DNA from: Oscheius dolichura
Lineage: Eukaryota; Nematoda; Chromadorea; Rhabditida; Rhabditidae
DNA length: 64,000 bases
Direction of reading: 5' to 3'
Assembly: GCA_932521035.1 (NCBI GenBank)
Contig: OW051496.1
Coordinates: 4,154,001-4,218,000, forward strand
Shown: one piece after another, positions 11,446-21,900 of the stretch
Layout of the letters: every line of letters starts with the position of its first letter
How positions within the stretch are numbered: the first letter of the stretch is position 1
Made by a program: the position numbers and the translations under genes
The notes under the pieces: generated by a model
Database searches by the model: none
What the model saw: only the letters and a program-made list of their open reading frames with translations
What the model was told of the DNA's origin: nothing

Positions 11446-12019
11446 CCCCGTTGGATAAACACTGCCCCAATGACAATGGCTATTGACCTCCAAGGGAAGA
11501 GAAATTTTATTTGAAAATAACGCTTTATCAGAGTATTGTAGTTTTCTGCCTCTGAAACAGCCGAAATCTGCCATGATACGCATATCCCTACCGGAACCGG
11601 GTCAGGGGAATAGCGCTTCTTGGTTGTCCGGCCTATAAGGAAGATAAAATGGACGCTCTTGTTAGGAAGCCATGTGAAGCCGGGGGGAAGCAGGAAAGTC
11701 TCCAGTAGGCCGTCGAATGTGTGGCAGAAGAGCAGCCCACACATGGTGTGCCCTGTCCCAGGAGACAGTTCTGAACCGGATATTTGAACATCAGACGGCT
11801 CCTTAGCAGCTGGAATGACCATCAAACAATCTTGTAATTTAGTCGATTATTGGAGTTTCTAGAAGCGAGGAGAGCTTCTTCTGGCCAGCAACCGATGCGG
11901 ATATTCACAGATTCAGGAGGAGACATCTACTCGGTTCCTTCTTGGGACGGGTTCAACACCTGTTATTATAGAAATCGCACAGGAGGCAATCTTCACTCCT
12001 CCGTTTGTTCTCATTCCCG

Positions 12020-12684
12020 CTGGCCACAGTAGATTGCAAATAGGGCGACTTTCCCCGTGTCCCGTCTTCCCTGCCGGGGCTGCTCCAAATCGAATCTGTG
12101 AAATGTGCCCCTTTTCCCTACTGTAGCCAAACAACGAAGATGACCTCCATTCTTGGAAGTAGCAAATCCAATCCACTGGATAATCCGAGGGTTGATCATC
12201 CTCCAAAAATATTGGCCAGATGAGCTCGACTGGCCGAGAAACAGTCACCTCTCCATTTTCCGTGACGTCGGTCCGGCAGGTGGCCGCCGTCTCGACACGC
12301 AACGCGTCTTCTTCATGAGATGAGCACATCCATACGCCAAATTGCGAGATTTCTAACAATGGATTCACTTTCTTATTTGATTTCATGTGTTTATTACAAA
12401 CAAATCGTGGACAATAGACGTTTTCCCTCTAAAACGGGCCAAATCTTCAACAATTTGAACAGCCTCCGTTCCAATTTTCATAGTTACCTGGCCGAAGTAG
12501 TTGTTACTTCCTCTTGTTTCATAATGAGGGCCTGGACAGGGATAGGATCACATTGAAGGTGGCTGAACTTCGAGGAGAGACGCGGCCTGGTCAGTCTGTC
12601 TTTCCAGGGAAGGAAATTGCAGACGATGACAAAAAGCTTGGCCAGGAGGTGATTAATTGTGGGAAGAGTAGTTATAGACCACAA
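12020..12684 (-). CDS. F-box-like gene fragment with duplicated C-terminal segment (copy B)
   Basis: The minus-strand exon from about 12684 to 12490 encodes VCNFLPWKDRL followed by RLSSKFSHL, aligned in pattern with the F-box-like exon of the neighbouring gene at 13395-13545 (VCNFLPFKERL, RRLSSNFGLL). A GTAACT donor follows, and a ttttag acceptor near 12433 leads into an open frame that reaches the duplicated block 12308-12020. If spliced this way the product is an F-box-like protein of unknown C-terminal fold. The 5-prime end is not resolved, and the frame difference from copy A argues that one of the two is decayed. F-box proteins recruit substrates to SCF ubiquitin ligases; nematodes have very large, fast-evolving sets. 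Confidence 0.4.
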
Positions 12685-12849
12685 ATAAGTGAGTACTCAA
12701 TAGGAAATGGGGACAATGAGGCTGGAGATTCATTAGGGAATACAGGAGACGGGGTGGAGAGGAAGGGGGTGGCCGGCGGGGGACGGGAGGCCTTCTTCTT
12801 TCCAATCTCCGGATATGTTCTCCGAATTTTATATTGGTTTCTATTGGTT

Positions 12850-13545
12850 TTACTCATTATAAAATACATACAAAGGAGGAAAGAGAAGTTTGGGCGCTGC
12901 CCAGAGAATGTTCTCTTCCAGGAATGAGCCACTTTCGCGCGTCCCAGCTGGAATGATTGAGAGAAAACTTCGGAACAACTGGTTTATTCTCATTTTGTGA
13001 TTGGGGCAGACTCTTCTAAACGTGTTGAGCAGCTGGACCAGGAGAAGAGGGACGAGGAAGACCGGAAAAGACGGTGGATTATTCATTGGATAGATACTGG
13101 CGGTTATCTTACCAACTGGAGAGTGTCGAAAGAGACCCGGCGCAGAAGGAGATCCATGAAGTGGCCAAACTGCTGGTGGCAGCGCCGTCGATCACAGTGG
13201 GCTGTCGTCTTGTGGATTGCTTTCCCCTCCTTCCTCATAAAGCCCTGTGAGTAAGTGGCATCCTTCGCCAGTTTCCGTTTTCCCCTGCTCTCGTCTTTCC
13301 TTCCTTATTTCGATTGTCCTCCTCTCCTTCTCATCCACATTTAAAATAAAGGTATGCTGAAAAAAGATTCCCTCTGGAAGCTGTGGAACCTTACGATGCC
13401 TTGTAGAATGGTGAGTTTTTCTATCGGGGCCGGGTCATAGGAAAGCAGACCAAAGTTGGAGGAGAGACGACGGATGATCAGCCTCTCCTTGAAGGGGAGG
13501 AAATTGCAGACGGCGGCCAGGACATCGGTGGGGATCAGCTGATCC
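12850..13545 (-). CDS. F-box-like protein (5-prime end unresolved)
   Basis: Minus-strand exons 13545-13395, 13244-13113 and about 13052-12850 join in phase with good donors (GTAAGG, GTAAGA) and acceptors (catag, cacag, tccag), ending at a TAA at 12850. The first exon reads LIPTDVLAAVCNFLPFKERL, the classic F-box helix pattern (LP-x-DVL followed by FLPF). The rest has short Leu/Phe-rich helices of the kind found behind F-boxes in nematode proteins (for example FGHFMDLLLRRVSF). The likely role is a substrate adaptor of an SCF ubiquitin ligase. The first exon starts in phase 2, so a short upstream coding exon is missing from the model. It is transcribed divergently from the bestrophin gene, whose ATG is only 230 bp away. 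Confidence 0.55.
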
Positions 13546-13774
13546 CTATGGGAAGGAGAGTACAGGGGAGGGATACTCGATAGGGAATCAGGTCATTGGA
13601 TACTTAGAAATACTCTATCCTCTTTTCCGTGTCACACTTGCCGTGACACAAAGTCTTGCAGATTGAAATCAATGTAAAATATGTAAAAACAGGAATTGTC
13701 GAATGTTTCATCCAAATTTGACATGAAAACAATCTTCGCAAACGTCAGCTTCATATTCGTGGAGTGTCTACTTG

Positions 13775-15140
13775 ATGACGGTCCAATATTCTCTGACAGC
13801 CGCAACAGCATCGTGTCAATCAAATTTCCTGTTCAATTCAATATATTTTCAGTTAAAAGATTTTTCAAGCTACTGTTCCGATGGAAGGGATCTGTATGGA
13901 AGTTAGTCTACGTTGAAGTTGGAGTTTGGCTGGTCGCCACAATCATCTGGCTTTTTATTTATGGCTTCCTTTCTAAAGAAAGTGTTCTCTTCAAAAAGAC
14001 TTGCAATAAGTTTATCCTCGAAATCATTGTCACATATAATTTCAACGTAATTTCCATTTGTTTTATCTAAAAAGAAAGAAAATTTAGACCTCAGTTACCT
14101 TGTTGATCGGCTTCACGTCTTCTTTGGTGTTGTCACGTTGGTTAGACATATACCGTCTGCTAGCTTGGCCCGACAATCTATGCCAAATGTTCAACAGCTA
14201 CTTCATCGACGCTGCTCTCACTCAATTTGAATCTCGTTTGCTCCGACAAAATATTGCCCGCTACCTGACGTTGAGCTATGTTCTTCTGCTAAAGGACATT
14301 TCCTACAAAATAAGAAAAAAATATCCTGATGATCAAAAATTAATTGCTTCTCGATTGGCCTCTCAGTTAGTAACTCTTCTACCTGATCAGTCTCATATTT
14401 TTAGAGAAGACATGGATAAATTGAACGAGAGTGGCCTCAATCCAGGAATGTGTCACTACTGGGTACCGTTGACGTGGATCATCACTCACTTGAAGAAGCA
14501 TTACCATGCTGGAGTTAGGAATATAACCGTAACAGAAGAACCGCTGTCAGTTATGTCGGAGCAGCACTATTGCTCATTTGTTACGGAAATCGTCCGTGTT
14601 CGTGGTTTGCTGGGTGATTTGTTGGCTTTCGATTGGGTACCGATTCCTCTCGCAATTGTGCAGGTAAGCAAATTACAGCTAGATAAAAACGAATGTTTAG
14701 CTAAATGTGATCGTTTGCTATGTTGCCATGGTACATAACATCTTTGCCGTCAGTGCTCCGTTAGCAAAGTAGGTTGCTAGCAGGCATATAAAAACAAAAA
14801 TATTTAGAGAAAATCTGAGTGATAAAGTAATTGGAGTTGTTGTGACCCTTATTGTTACATTGGCAAGGATTATCCTCTACGTCGGATGGCTGAAGTGCAT
14901 GGGAGTAGTATTGAACCCTTTCGGAGCGGACGACGATGACTTTGAAGTTTTCTATTGGCTTTTCAAGAAATAACGCTAGATTTTCAGCTTGAATTTTACC
15001 TAACGCGACATTCTCAAATAATCAACGCATTGCTCAGAGCACCGATTGAGACCCTTCCCGACAACTGCTACCCACGCATGGAAACTCATCTAGCTCATAC
15101 ACACTTCTCTGCAGTAAACGCGATCACCACGCGAGTCTAA
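13775..15140 (+). CDS. Bestrophin-family chloride channel
   Basis: Exons 13775-13814, 13853-14046, 14088-14663, 14773-14946 and 14988-15140 join in phase to about 378 residues. The start MTVQYSL fits the conserved bestrophin N-terminus (usually MTV-x-Y). The family core follows: FKLLFRWKGS at the first membrane helix, SRWLDIYRLLAWPDNL, LLRQNIARYLTLS, and YVGWLKCMGVVLNPFGADDDDFE split by landmarks; the acidic DDDDFE run is the calcium-clasp segment. Bestrophins are pentameric calcium-activated anion channels of plasma or ER membrane. The tail after the clasp is only about 50 residues, much shorter than in vertebrate paralogs but normal for nematode members. Poly(A)-type AATAAA words lie about 25-40 bp past the stop. 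An alternative splice into 15196-15285 could give a basic tail. Confidence 0.9.
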
Positions 15141-15802
15141 ATATTTATAAGAAAAAAAATAACAAAAATAAATAAAAATAAAGCAAACTTTTCAGACAGC
15201 CGGAGAAGCGTGTGACTGTGCAGGGCTCCTTGAGAAGACGTCTGAAGAAGAAGAAGAGAGGCAGCGATTCCCGTTCTGAATCAAACTGAAGAAAATGAAC
15301 AAACTTATTATGTACAGAGTGAACATAACGATAAACAGTTCAACTCATTTCTTCATGTTTGTTTGTTTTAGTCTTCTCCATTCAAGTCAAATTCAACGAT
15401 CGTTCGAGGAAACTCCATTCAAAACGCGCGCCAACGCCAAAAACCATTGGCCCCGCAACGATTGCCACTCCACCGTAACCTCCAGCGAGATTCTCTTCTC
15501 CTCGCCGGACTTTTCCTAATGTTTTCTCCTTTCTGTTTCGTTCTGTTACTTTGACTTGCTTCAGTGATTTATCCAATTCGCTGAAAATGTGTGTTAGACT
15601 ATCGACATTTTACCGTGTTATTGCAAAAGATCACGAGATTCACAACAAAATATGCCGTATGCAAACGAATAGTTACGAAACCAGCGCAATTGTCATCATT
15701 TTCCTCGTCATAGAGTTATATAAGACAAAACTCATCATTCTATACCCTTTTTATTCTATTCTCACTGGACTCTCTTTTACATCGATTTTTTTTACAGAAA
15801 AC
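15141..15802. other. Intergenic, bestrophin 3-prime end and rpl-10 upstream region
   Basis: AT-rich DNA with AATAAA words at 15160-15180, probably serving bestrophin, and the probable rpl-10 promoter. A small basic frame at 15196-15285 could be an alternative last exon of bestrophin. No other gene is supported. Confidence 0.5.
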
Positions 15803-16581
15803 ATGGGTCGCCGACCGGCCAGGTGTTACCGTTATATCAAGAACAAGCCGTATCCCAAGTCTCGCTTCTGCAGAGGAGTCCCCGATCCTAAGATCAGAAT
15901 CTATGATCTTGGAAAGAAGAGAGCAGGAGTCGATGAGTTCCCTGCCTGTGTGCACATGATGTCCAACGAGCGTGAGCATCTTTCCTCTGAAGCTCTCGAA
16001 GCTGCTCGTATCTGTGCCAACAAGTACATGGTCAAGAACTGCGGAAAGGTGATTTTGCTTTTTATTTTTCATCGTTTTCGCTTCATAATTGTGGCAGATC
16101 ATTTTTATTTTCTCAGCTCAAGCTAATGTATATTTTCAGGACGGCTTCCATCTCCGTGTCCGTAAACATCCCTACCACGTTACCCGCATCAACAAAATGT
16201 TGTCCTGTGCTGGAGCTGATCGTCTCCAAACTGGTATGCGTGGTGCTTATGGAAAACCACAAGGACTCGTTGCTCGTGTTGATATCGGAGATATTCTCTT
16301 CTCTATCAGAATCAAGGATAACGTGAGTTTTTGCCATTTTATTTTTTTAATCAAGATTTTTTCAGAACGTCAACCATGCTATTGAAGCTTTCCGTCGTGC
16401 TAAGTTCAAGTTCCCCGGCCGTCAGCTCATCGTTACCTCCAAGAAGCACGGATTTACTCGTTATGTACGCTCCGAATACGAGCGCATGCGTGAAGAAGGC
16501 CGACTAAAGAACGATGGCGTTAACGTCAAGCTTATCAGAGAGCACGGACCCCTGTCCCAATGGATCCACAATCCCGTCTAA
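15803..16581 (+). CDS. rpl-10: Large-subunit ribosomal protein L10 (uL16)
   Basis: Exons 15803-16048, 16140-16322 and 16366-16581 give exactly 214 residues, the length of human RPL10. The protein begins [20 protein letters not shown] and carries the diagnostic [17 protein letters not shown] and [17 protein letters not shown] segments. The protein sits near the P site of the 60S subunit and is needed for late subunit maturation and subunit joining. A tttttttacag acceptor lies 5 bp before the ATG, which fits spliced-leader trans-splicing or a 5-prime UTR intron. Intron positions are phase 0. It converges on the GPCR gene downstream. Confidence 0.98.
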
Positions 16582-16899
16582 GAAGTGGGAATTGTTTAAC
16601 GTTGATTAAATGTTTGTTATTACTTTCTAATACATTTGTTTAACAAACTCTAGGTTAGTATAGCGACAGTTGCAGAGTGGGGGTATTTAGGGGAGGTTTT
16701 TATGATTCTGATTGACATCTGAAACTCTGGCGGAAATGAATGAATTGAAACAAAATAGATCAATTCATTAGACTTCGATAAATACATGAGAGGAGATCAC
16801 TGGTTTACTGAAATCGTACTTCTTCGTAGGCTGTGTCGCCTTCAGAAATCGCCGGTTGACGGCTTCGCGGACCCGTTTGTTGTGATCGAAGCTCCATTA

Positions 16900-18908
16900 C
16901 TACTTCTCTTTTCTAAACGCGTCAATATTTACTTTGGTATTCTGTCTCACTTTTACCCGACATTGGAATGTGTCCTTTATACATTGTCTGAACCTTATTG
17001 ATAAAAAGGCATATAGGAAAGGATTCAGGGCAGAGTTGAGGAATAACAAGAGGAAGCTGATAGGCTGCAATACACTTTGCAGGCAGTTGATACAACGTGG
17101 AGCTGAAACGAGGTAACTTTGAAATATAGAAGAGTTACCGGTCGGGTCTCTCCAAACTGTCCACATTAGATAAACATATCGTGGAAGGGAGCAAAGGGCG
17201 AATGACGAAACAATTCCCAAGGATAGGCGTCCAACTTTTCGTCGTTTCTCTATTGATACTCCGCCCGACGAGGACTCTGTCCGGCATCCTGCGAACAGTT
17301 ATAATTAACTGGGGTAAACTCACCAATCTTACTGTGGCTGCTTCCATTAGCGAGTAGCTTATTCCTGGCCGAGTTGCTGATATCAGCAGCGCGGCTGACT
17401 ACCAATCCGATGGCAGCGTAGATGAACAGAAGGGTGAGAAGTGGAGCGGCATACCAACAAACAAAATTGATAATTGTCACAATTTTGAGCACGTTTATCT
17501 CGTTGAATACAATATGGCGACGGGTACACATCTGAAGGGGAATACTTGATTGATGTGGAGTGGAAGGCAACTCACAGAGAATGTTTCGGAGCCGTCTTTG
17601 AATTGCATGTGTTGAGAGGCGAAGAAGTAGGGAATGTTCATTACGGCACTTCCTAAAATTAGGGATTCGTATAATATTGGAGGATGAATTGACCGATCCA
17701 TACGAAGGCGGCACTGGTGACGAGTACTTTCCGGCGAAAGTATCTCCGGACTTTGAGGGGCCGGTAGACGGCGACGAGTCTCTCCACAGAGACTAACACC
17801 TACAATATTTATCTATTTTTAGCGTTTTAGTTAGTCGAACCAAGATTCCCGCGGATACATTCGGCAACATATGAAGAGTATAGACATAGGTGTAACAAAG
17901 AAAACTACCAAACGGCCAATTACCGTGTTCTGAAGGGATTTTATATTAAATGGAACAGAAGGGAGGATGTACCGAAAAGGACAAAGTGTGCCCCATTCTG
18001 GATGACACAGAAGAGGCCGACGAGGAGATCGGCGACGGTCAGATTAGCGAGGAAGAAGTTGGTGGCCGAGCGGGATCGCCTCTGGGAGACGAAGACCACC
18101 AAGATGACGATGTTCCCTGAAATATTCGATGATTTGTAGTTGTGTAGTCCTCGTCTTTCCCCAATTCCCTCACGTAAGGAGTTATTTCTTCTTCTGACAA
18201 GGGTAAGTGTGGCCGAGAGGAGCCATTGACCTTGGAATCTGAGTCTGTCAATTTCGACTCAAAACGAAACGCGACAACGCTAATTATAAAACCATTTTAG
18301 AATATTTTGGAAATACTAAATATTTATATATATATTATTTTCTTATCTCATTGTTTTTGAGGACTCCCTTTTCTATTTACCAGCGGGGTGAAATACAATT
18401 CGACTAATTTTCGAATAAAAGAACATTTCTCATCACCTTTTTTATAAAAATGGGTCAAATGTCGCTGCTCTAATGTCTCTCCCCCTTCAATAAAAAGGCC
18501 GTCGTCGTGCCTGTGGGTGGCGAAGCGTGACAAGCGAAGGAGTAAGGTGAGATGCCTGAGAAAACGAGGGTGTATCGGCAAAGTAGCGGCGTTAAAAATA
18601 GAAATCTCTTTTTATCTGAGCCTGCCTTTTTAGAGAGAGAATGCCGTCTCGTGACCCGTCTAAAGAATAAAAACACCGGACAGCTTTGATTTTTGGAAAT
18701 TGACGGTGACTCGTTTCCGTTTCTGGAGAAGGCCAATGTTTAGGACAGGAGGAGGGGGGCCACGTGGGACATTTAGAAGGGACGGGGGATCGGGAGATGG
18801 CAGGGACTGACCGATAGTGGCGCCGAGGAAGACACAGACATAGGCGAGGAAGAAGGCCGAGTGGATGATCGGGTGACTCAGCGGCGACTCCTCCGACGCT
18901 TCGTTCAT
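16900..18908 (-). CDS. Class A (rhodopsin-type) G-protein-coupled receptor, peptide-like orphan
   Basis: Eight minus-strand exons (18908-18812, 18116-17973, 17929-17841, 17799-17694, 17652-17576, 17531-17324, 17288-17139, 17102-16900) join in phase to 357 residues. TM1 carries GNIVILVV, TM2 NLTVADLLVG, TM3 has the disulfide Cys and then SVERLVAVYRPLK (ERL in place of DRY), TM6 has the CxxP motif (LCSLPRYVYLMW) and TM7 has NPFLYAF (NPxxY). The N-terminus is short, the third intracellular loop is moderate, and an extracellular Cys pair is present. The pattern suits a neuropeptide-type receptor at the plasma membrane; the ligand cannot be told from sequence. Intron 1 (18811-18117) is long for this genome and may hold regulatory DNA. 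Confidence 0.9.
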
Positions 18909-21900
18909 CTACCTGGAAATGAACGGAATCTAGAGAAATGGACAGGGAGGAGAGAGGAGAAGAGGGGGGACTCGTGGAGACAGCCTCGTTGACCTCTCCT
19001 CGGGAGAGTACAAGGAGGGAGGAGGGGTGGATGACTGGGATCAGTTGATGATGATCAGACAATCACAGATTGGAAATAATTAGCAGTTTTGGGGCTGCAG
19101 AGGAGGAGGACCGGGTGATCTCCTCGAGAGGACAGCTACAATGGCTACAAGGTCACTGATTTTTATGGGAAATGCGGGGGACAGGTAGTTCGCCCGTTGT
19201 TTACGAGCCGTTCTCGGAGTGAAGAGGCGTTTGCAAGAAATGACCTGGGCAGCTGAAAAGGAGCGGGTAATTGAAATACGTATTTGTTTGTGTCTCTAAC
19301 AAGTTGCCGTGTAATTTTCGAGTCTGAATGGGTAAGTAATTTCCATGTTTGACTTATGAGGCCAGGGCTTATTTTGGTCGGCGGCGATTTTATATTCTTT
19401 TTGTTTTGGGAATCTGTGAAATATTACCCAAAGTAGACGGCTACTAATAGTCATCACGGATCGAAACCCCCAGAATAAAGAGCAAGGTAAAGAATAAGGG
19501 GAGTTGTCTCTATTGGCTGGCTAAATATTTCGATGGCCCGGCCCCAACAACCCGTGAAATTGTGATGGACCTCTTCGGGGAACGGGCCGACCCCAGAAGA
19601 GAGACAGCTGTGACCACGGCAGGGTCGTCGTGGGAAAGTACGACCAGAGCAGCCTTTTCCCCGACTAATCTCCCCTTTTCGATTCTATTATCCCGGGCAC
19701 CGGAGGCGGCAGAGAGTAGAGGTCAACGGCTGCTACCGGGAGGAAGGAGGGGACGAGGAAGTGGCCCCGCTGCATAACGGGGAAGGGGTACAATCTGGTT
19801 AGGACGAGATCGGCGTGGTCTCATCCAATAGAATAGGCAAATCTGGGGGAAGAAGGGGGAAAAGGGGGAAAGATGAAAGTTGTCATTGGAGCCCGGTTTC
19901 GAATTTCCGACGGAGGCCGCGACGTTCACAGCACGGGGCACATGTTTCACGCCGATTTCGGAAAACTTTTTGGAAGGGGGGAAAAACATGAAAAAGAGTC
20001 AATGTTTCGGGGATTCTTTATCTTTTTGTTGTTTTGGTGGCCATCCAGTTGTCTGTTATCCCAGTTACTGCAAAGATAACAAAGCGTGTTCCAACCTTAT
20101 GTTTTCATATTTTTAGGAGGTCTATTGATTATTTTCTTACTCTAAAAAATAGAAGAAAACGAGTGATTTCGGAAAAAGAAAGGGGAGGATCCCCCCATAA
20201 AAATTTGGCTACCATCTGGAAGGCAGGGACTAATGAGACGAGAGGGCCCCTTCCCGGGGATTTAATTGAAGATTTTCAAGGGATGTAAATGAATCTCGGC
20301 CGACGTTTGACGCCAGTTGAACCGTGTCAAATGGATCTCCTCTGCAGGTGTGGAGTCGAGCCGGCCCATACTAGACAGAGGAAAGGGCAGGGTGCCAAGT
20401 TGGGTGGCGGATAGAGGAGATTTGAAAAGCCTTCCGGCACACAGGAGGAGATCGGATTGCCACCACGGAAAAAAAAAAAACGGGGGGCAAAACTCGGGAG
20501 GAGTAAATAAACAGGCGCCGGGGACGGGTCCGCAGTTCCTCCTCCTCCCCTTGCAGACGACGGTCCCTTCCCCTCCCTTCCTCTATTCCTGACACCCCGT
20601 TTGCTCCTCCAAAATAAATATTTGACGTGTCTCTACTACTAGGGAGGACAGTGACGTCTCTCTCCTGTTTCTCTAGTTTGTTACGTGCCCTTTTCAATTG
20701 AGTCAGACTGAGGGACAGACGAGACAATACGGTTCAACTCGGCTATGACGCGAGGAATTGGTCCGTTTTGGGACGGAAGTAATTACGGACCAGGGAGCTT
20801 TATCCCCCCAATGGCTGTCAATGCAAATTCAATGGGGGAAGCCTCTCTTCTGGGGAGAAATATCAGAAGTTCACGGGGGGAAGAGGACAGGCTCACTGGT
20901 CTTGACGGAGGAAGCCAAGGAATTATCACCGATCACTCACCGGCAAGGTAATACATTTCTTTGTTATAAGAATAGACTAAAACAGATAGAATTCTGTAGA
21001 CCCTGAATCACGGGATGCGGGGGAGGAGGCGGGAATTATCACTGATTACTGGCTAGAGAAAGACAGATGACCGAAGCCAATTTGAAGCAAAGGAAACAGA
21101 AGGTCACTGAACATTTCCGAAGCGAACTGCGAAAGAATATTCCTAGAAGTAGAGGTTCGCTGATATGGGCACGCCGAAACACCAGGAGCAACGAGAAACT
21201 CAGGAGAAAACAGGCCTGGATCGAAAATTTCTGAGGTCTCCAAACTTTAAGGACAATCCATCCAGTGTCCTACAGATTGTTGGGCCAGCTTGCTTTCTAC
21301 TCTCACTCCTCCTCCTAGGGGAAACGTCGTGTATGATAGATTCGAAGGGGAAGAGGACCATAAACCTCAGTCAGAAACAGAGGCCCCCCTCAAAATAGTA
21401 GCCAGATGAGTGATTAGCGCGGAAGAGGTGAGATATGTTCCGGGATGGGTGGAGTCGGGTGGAAGTGACACTCTGACCCGAATTTGTCCCCCTTGCCGGG
21501 TATTTGTTCCACGGCGGACTCTTCTGTCTCTGGTTGCAGAGCCCTGCTGAATTTGACCCTCCTTTTGATCGCCCACTCTCAATATCTCAAAAATCAAAAC
21601 TTCCTGTTCTCTCCCCTTTCCCTCGTAATCAAAGTCTACAAATTGACCTACGGAACTTGAGGGAAAATTCCCGCGGCTGAAGAGGCCGGCTATCAAGGCC
21701 GAGATGGGGTCTTTTGATTCATAAAACATTCAAAAAGAGGAGAAGGGAAGGGAGTCAAAAAGTGGAGGGGGAACTGACGTCGACCCCAATTGGGAGAGTT
21801 TCAATTGAAATTACGGGAGCCGAGTTTAATGACGGTCCGTCACTTCCGGGAAATATCAGGGAGGTGTTAGGTTAGGGGAGGAGTAGAATCTCGACGGGAG

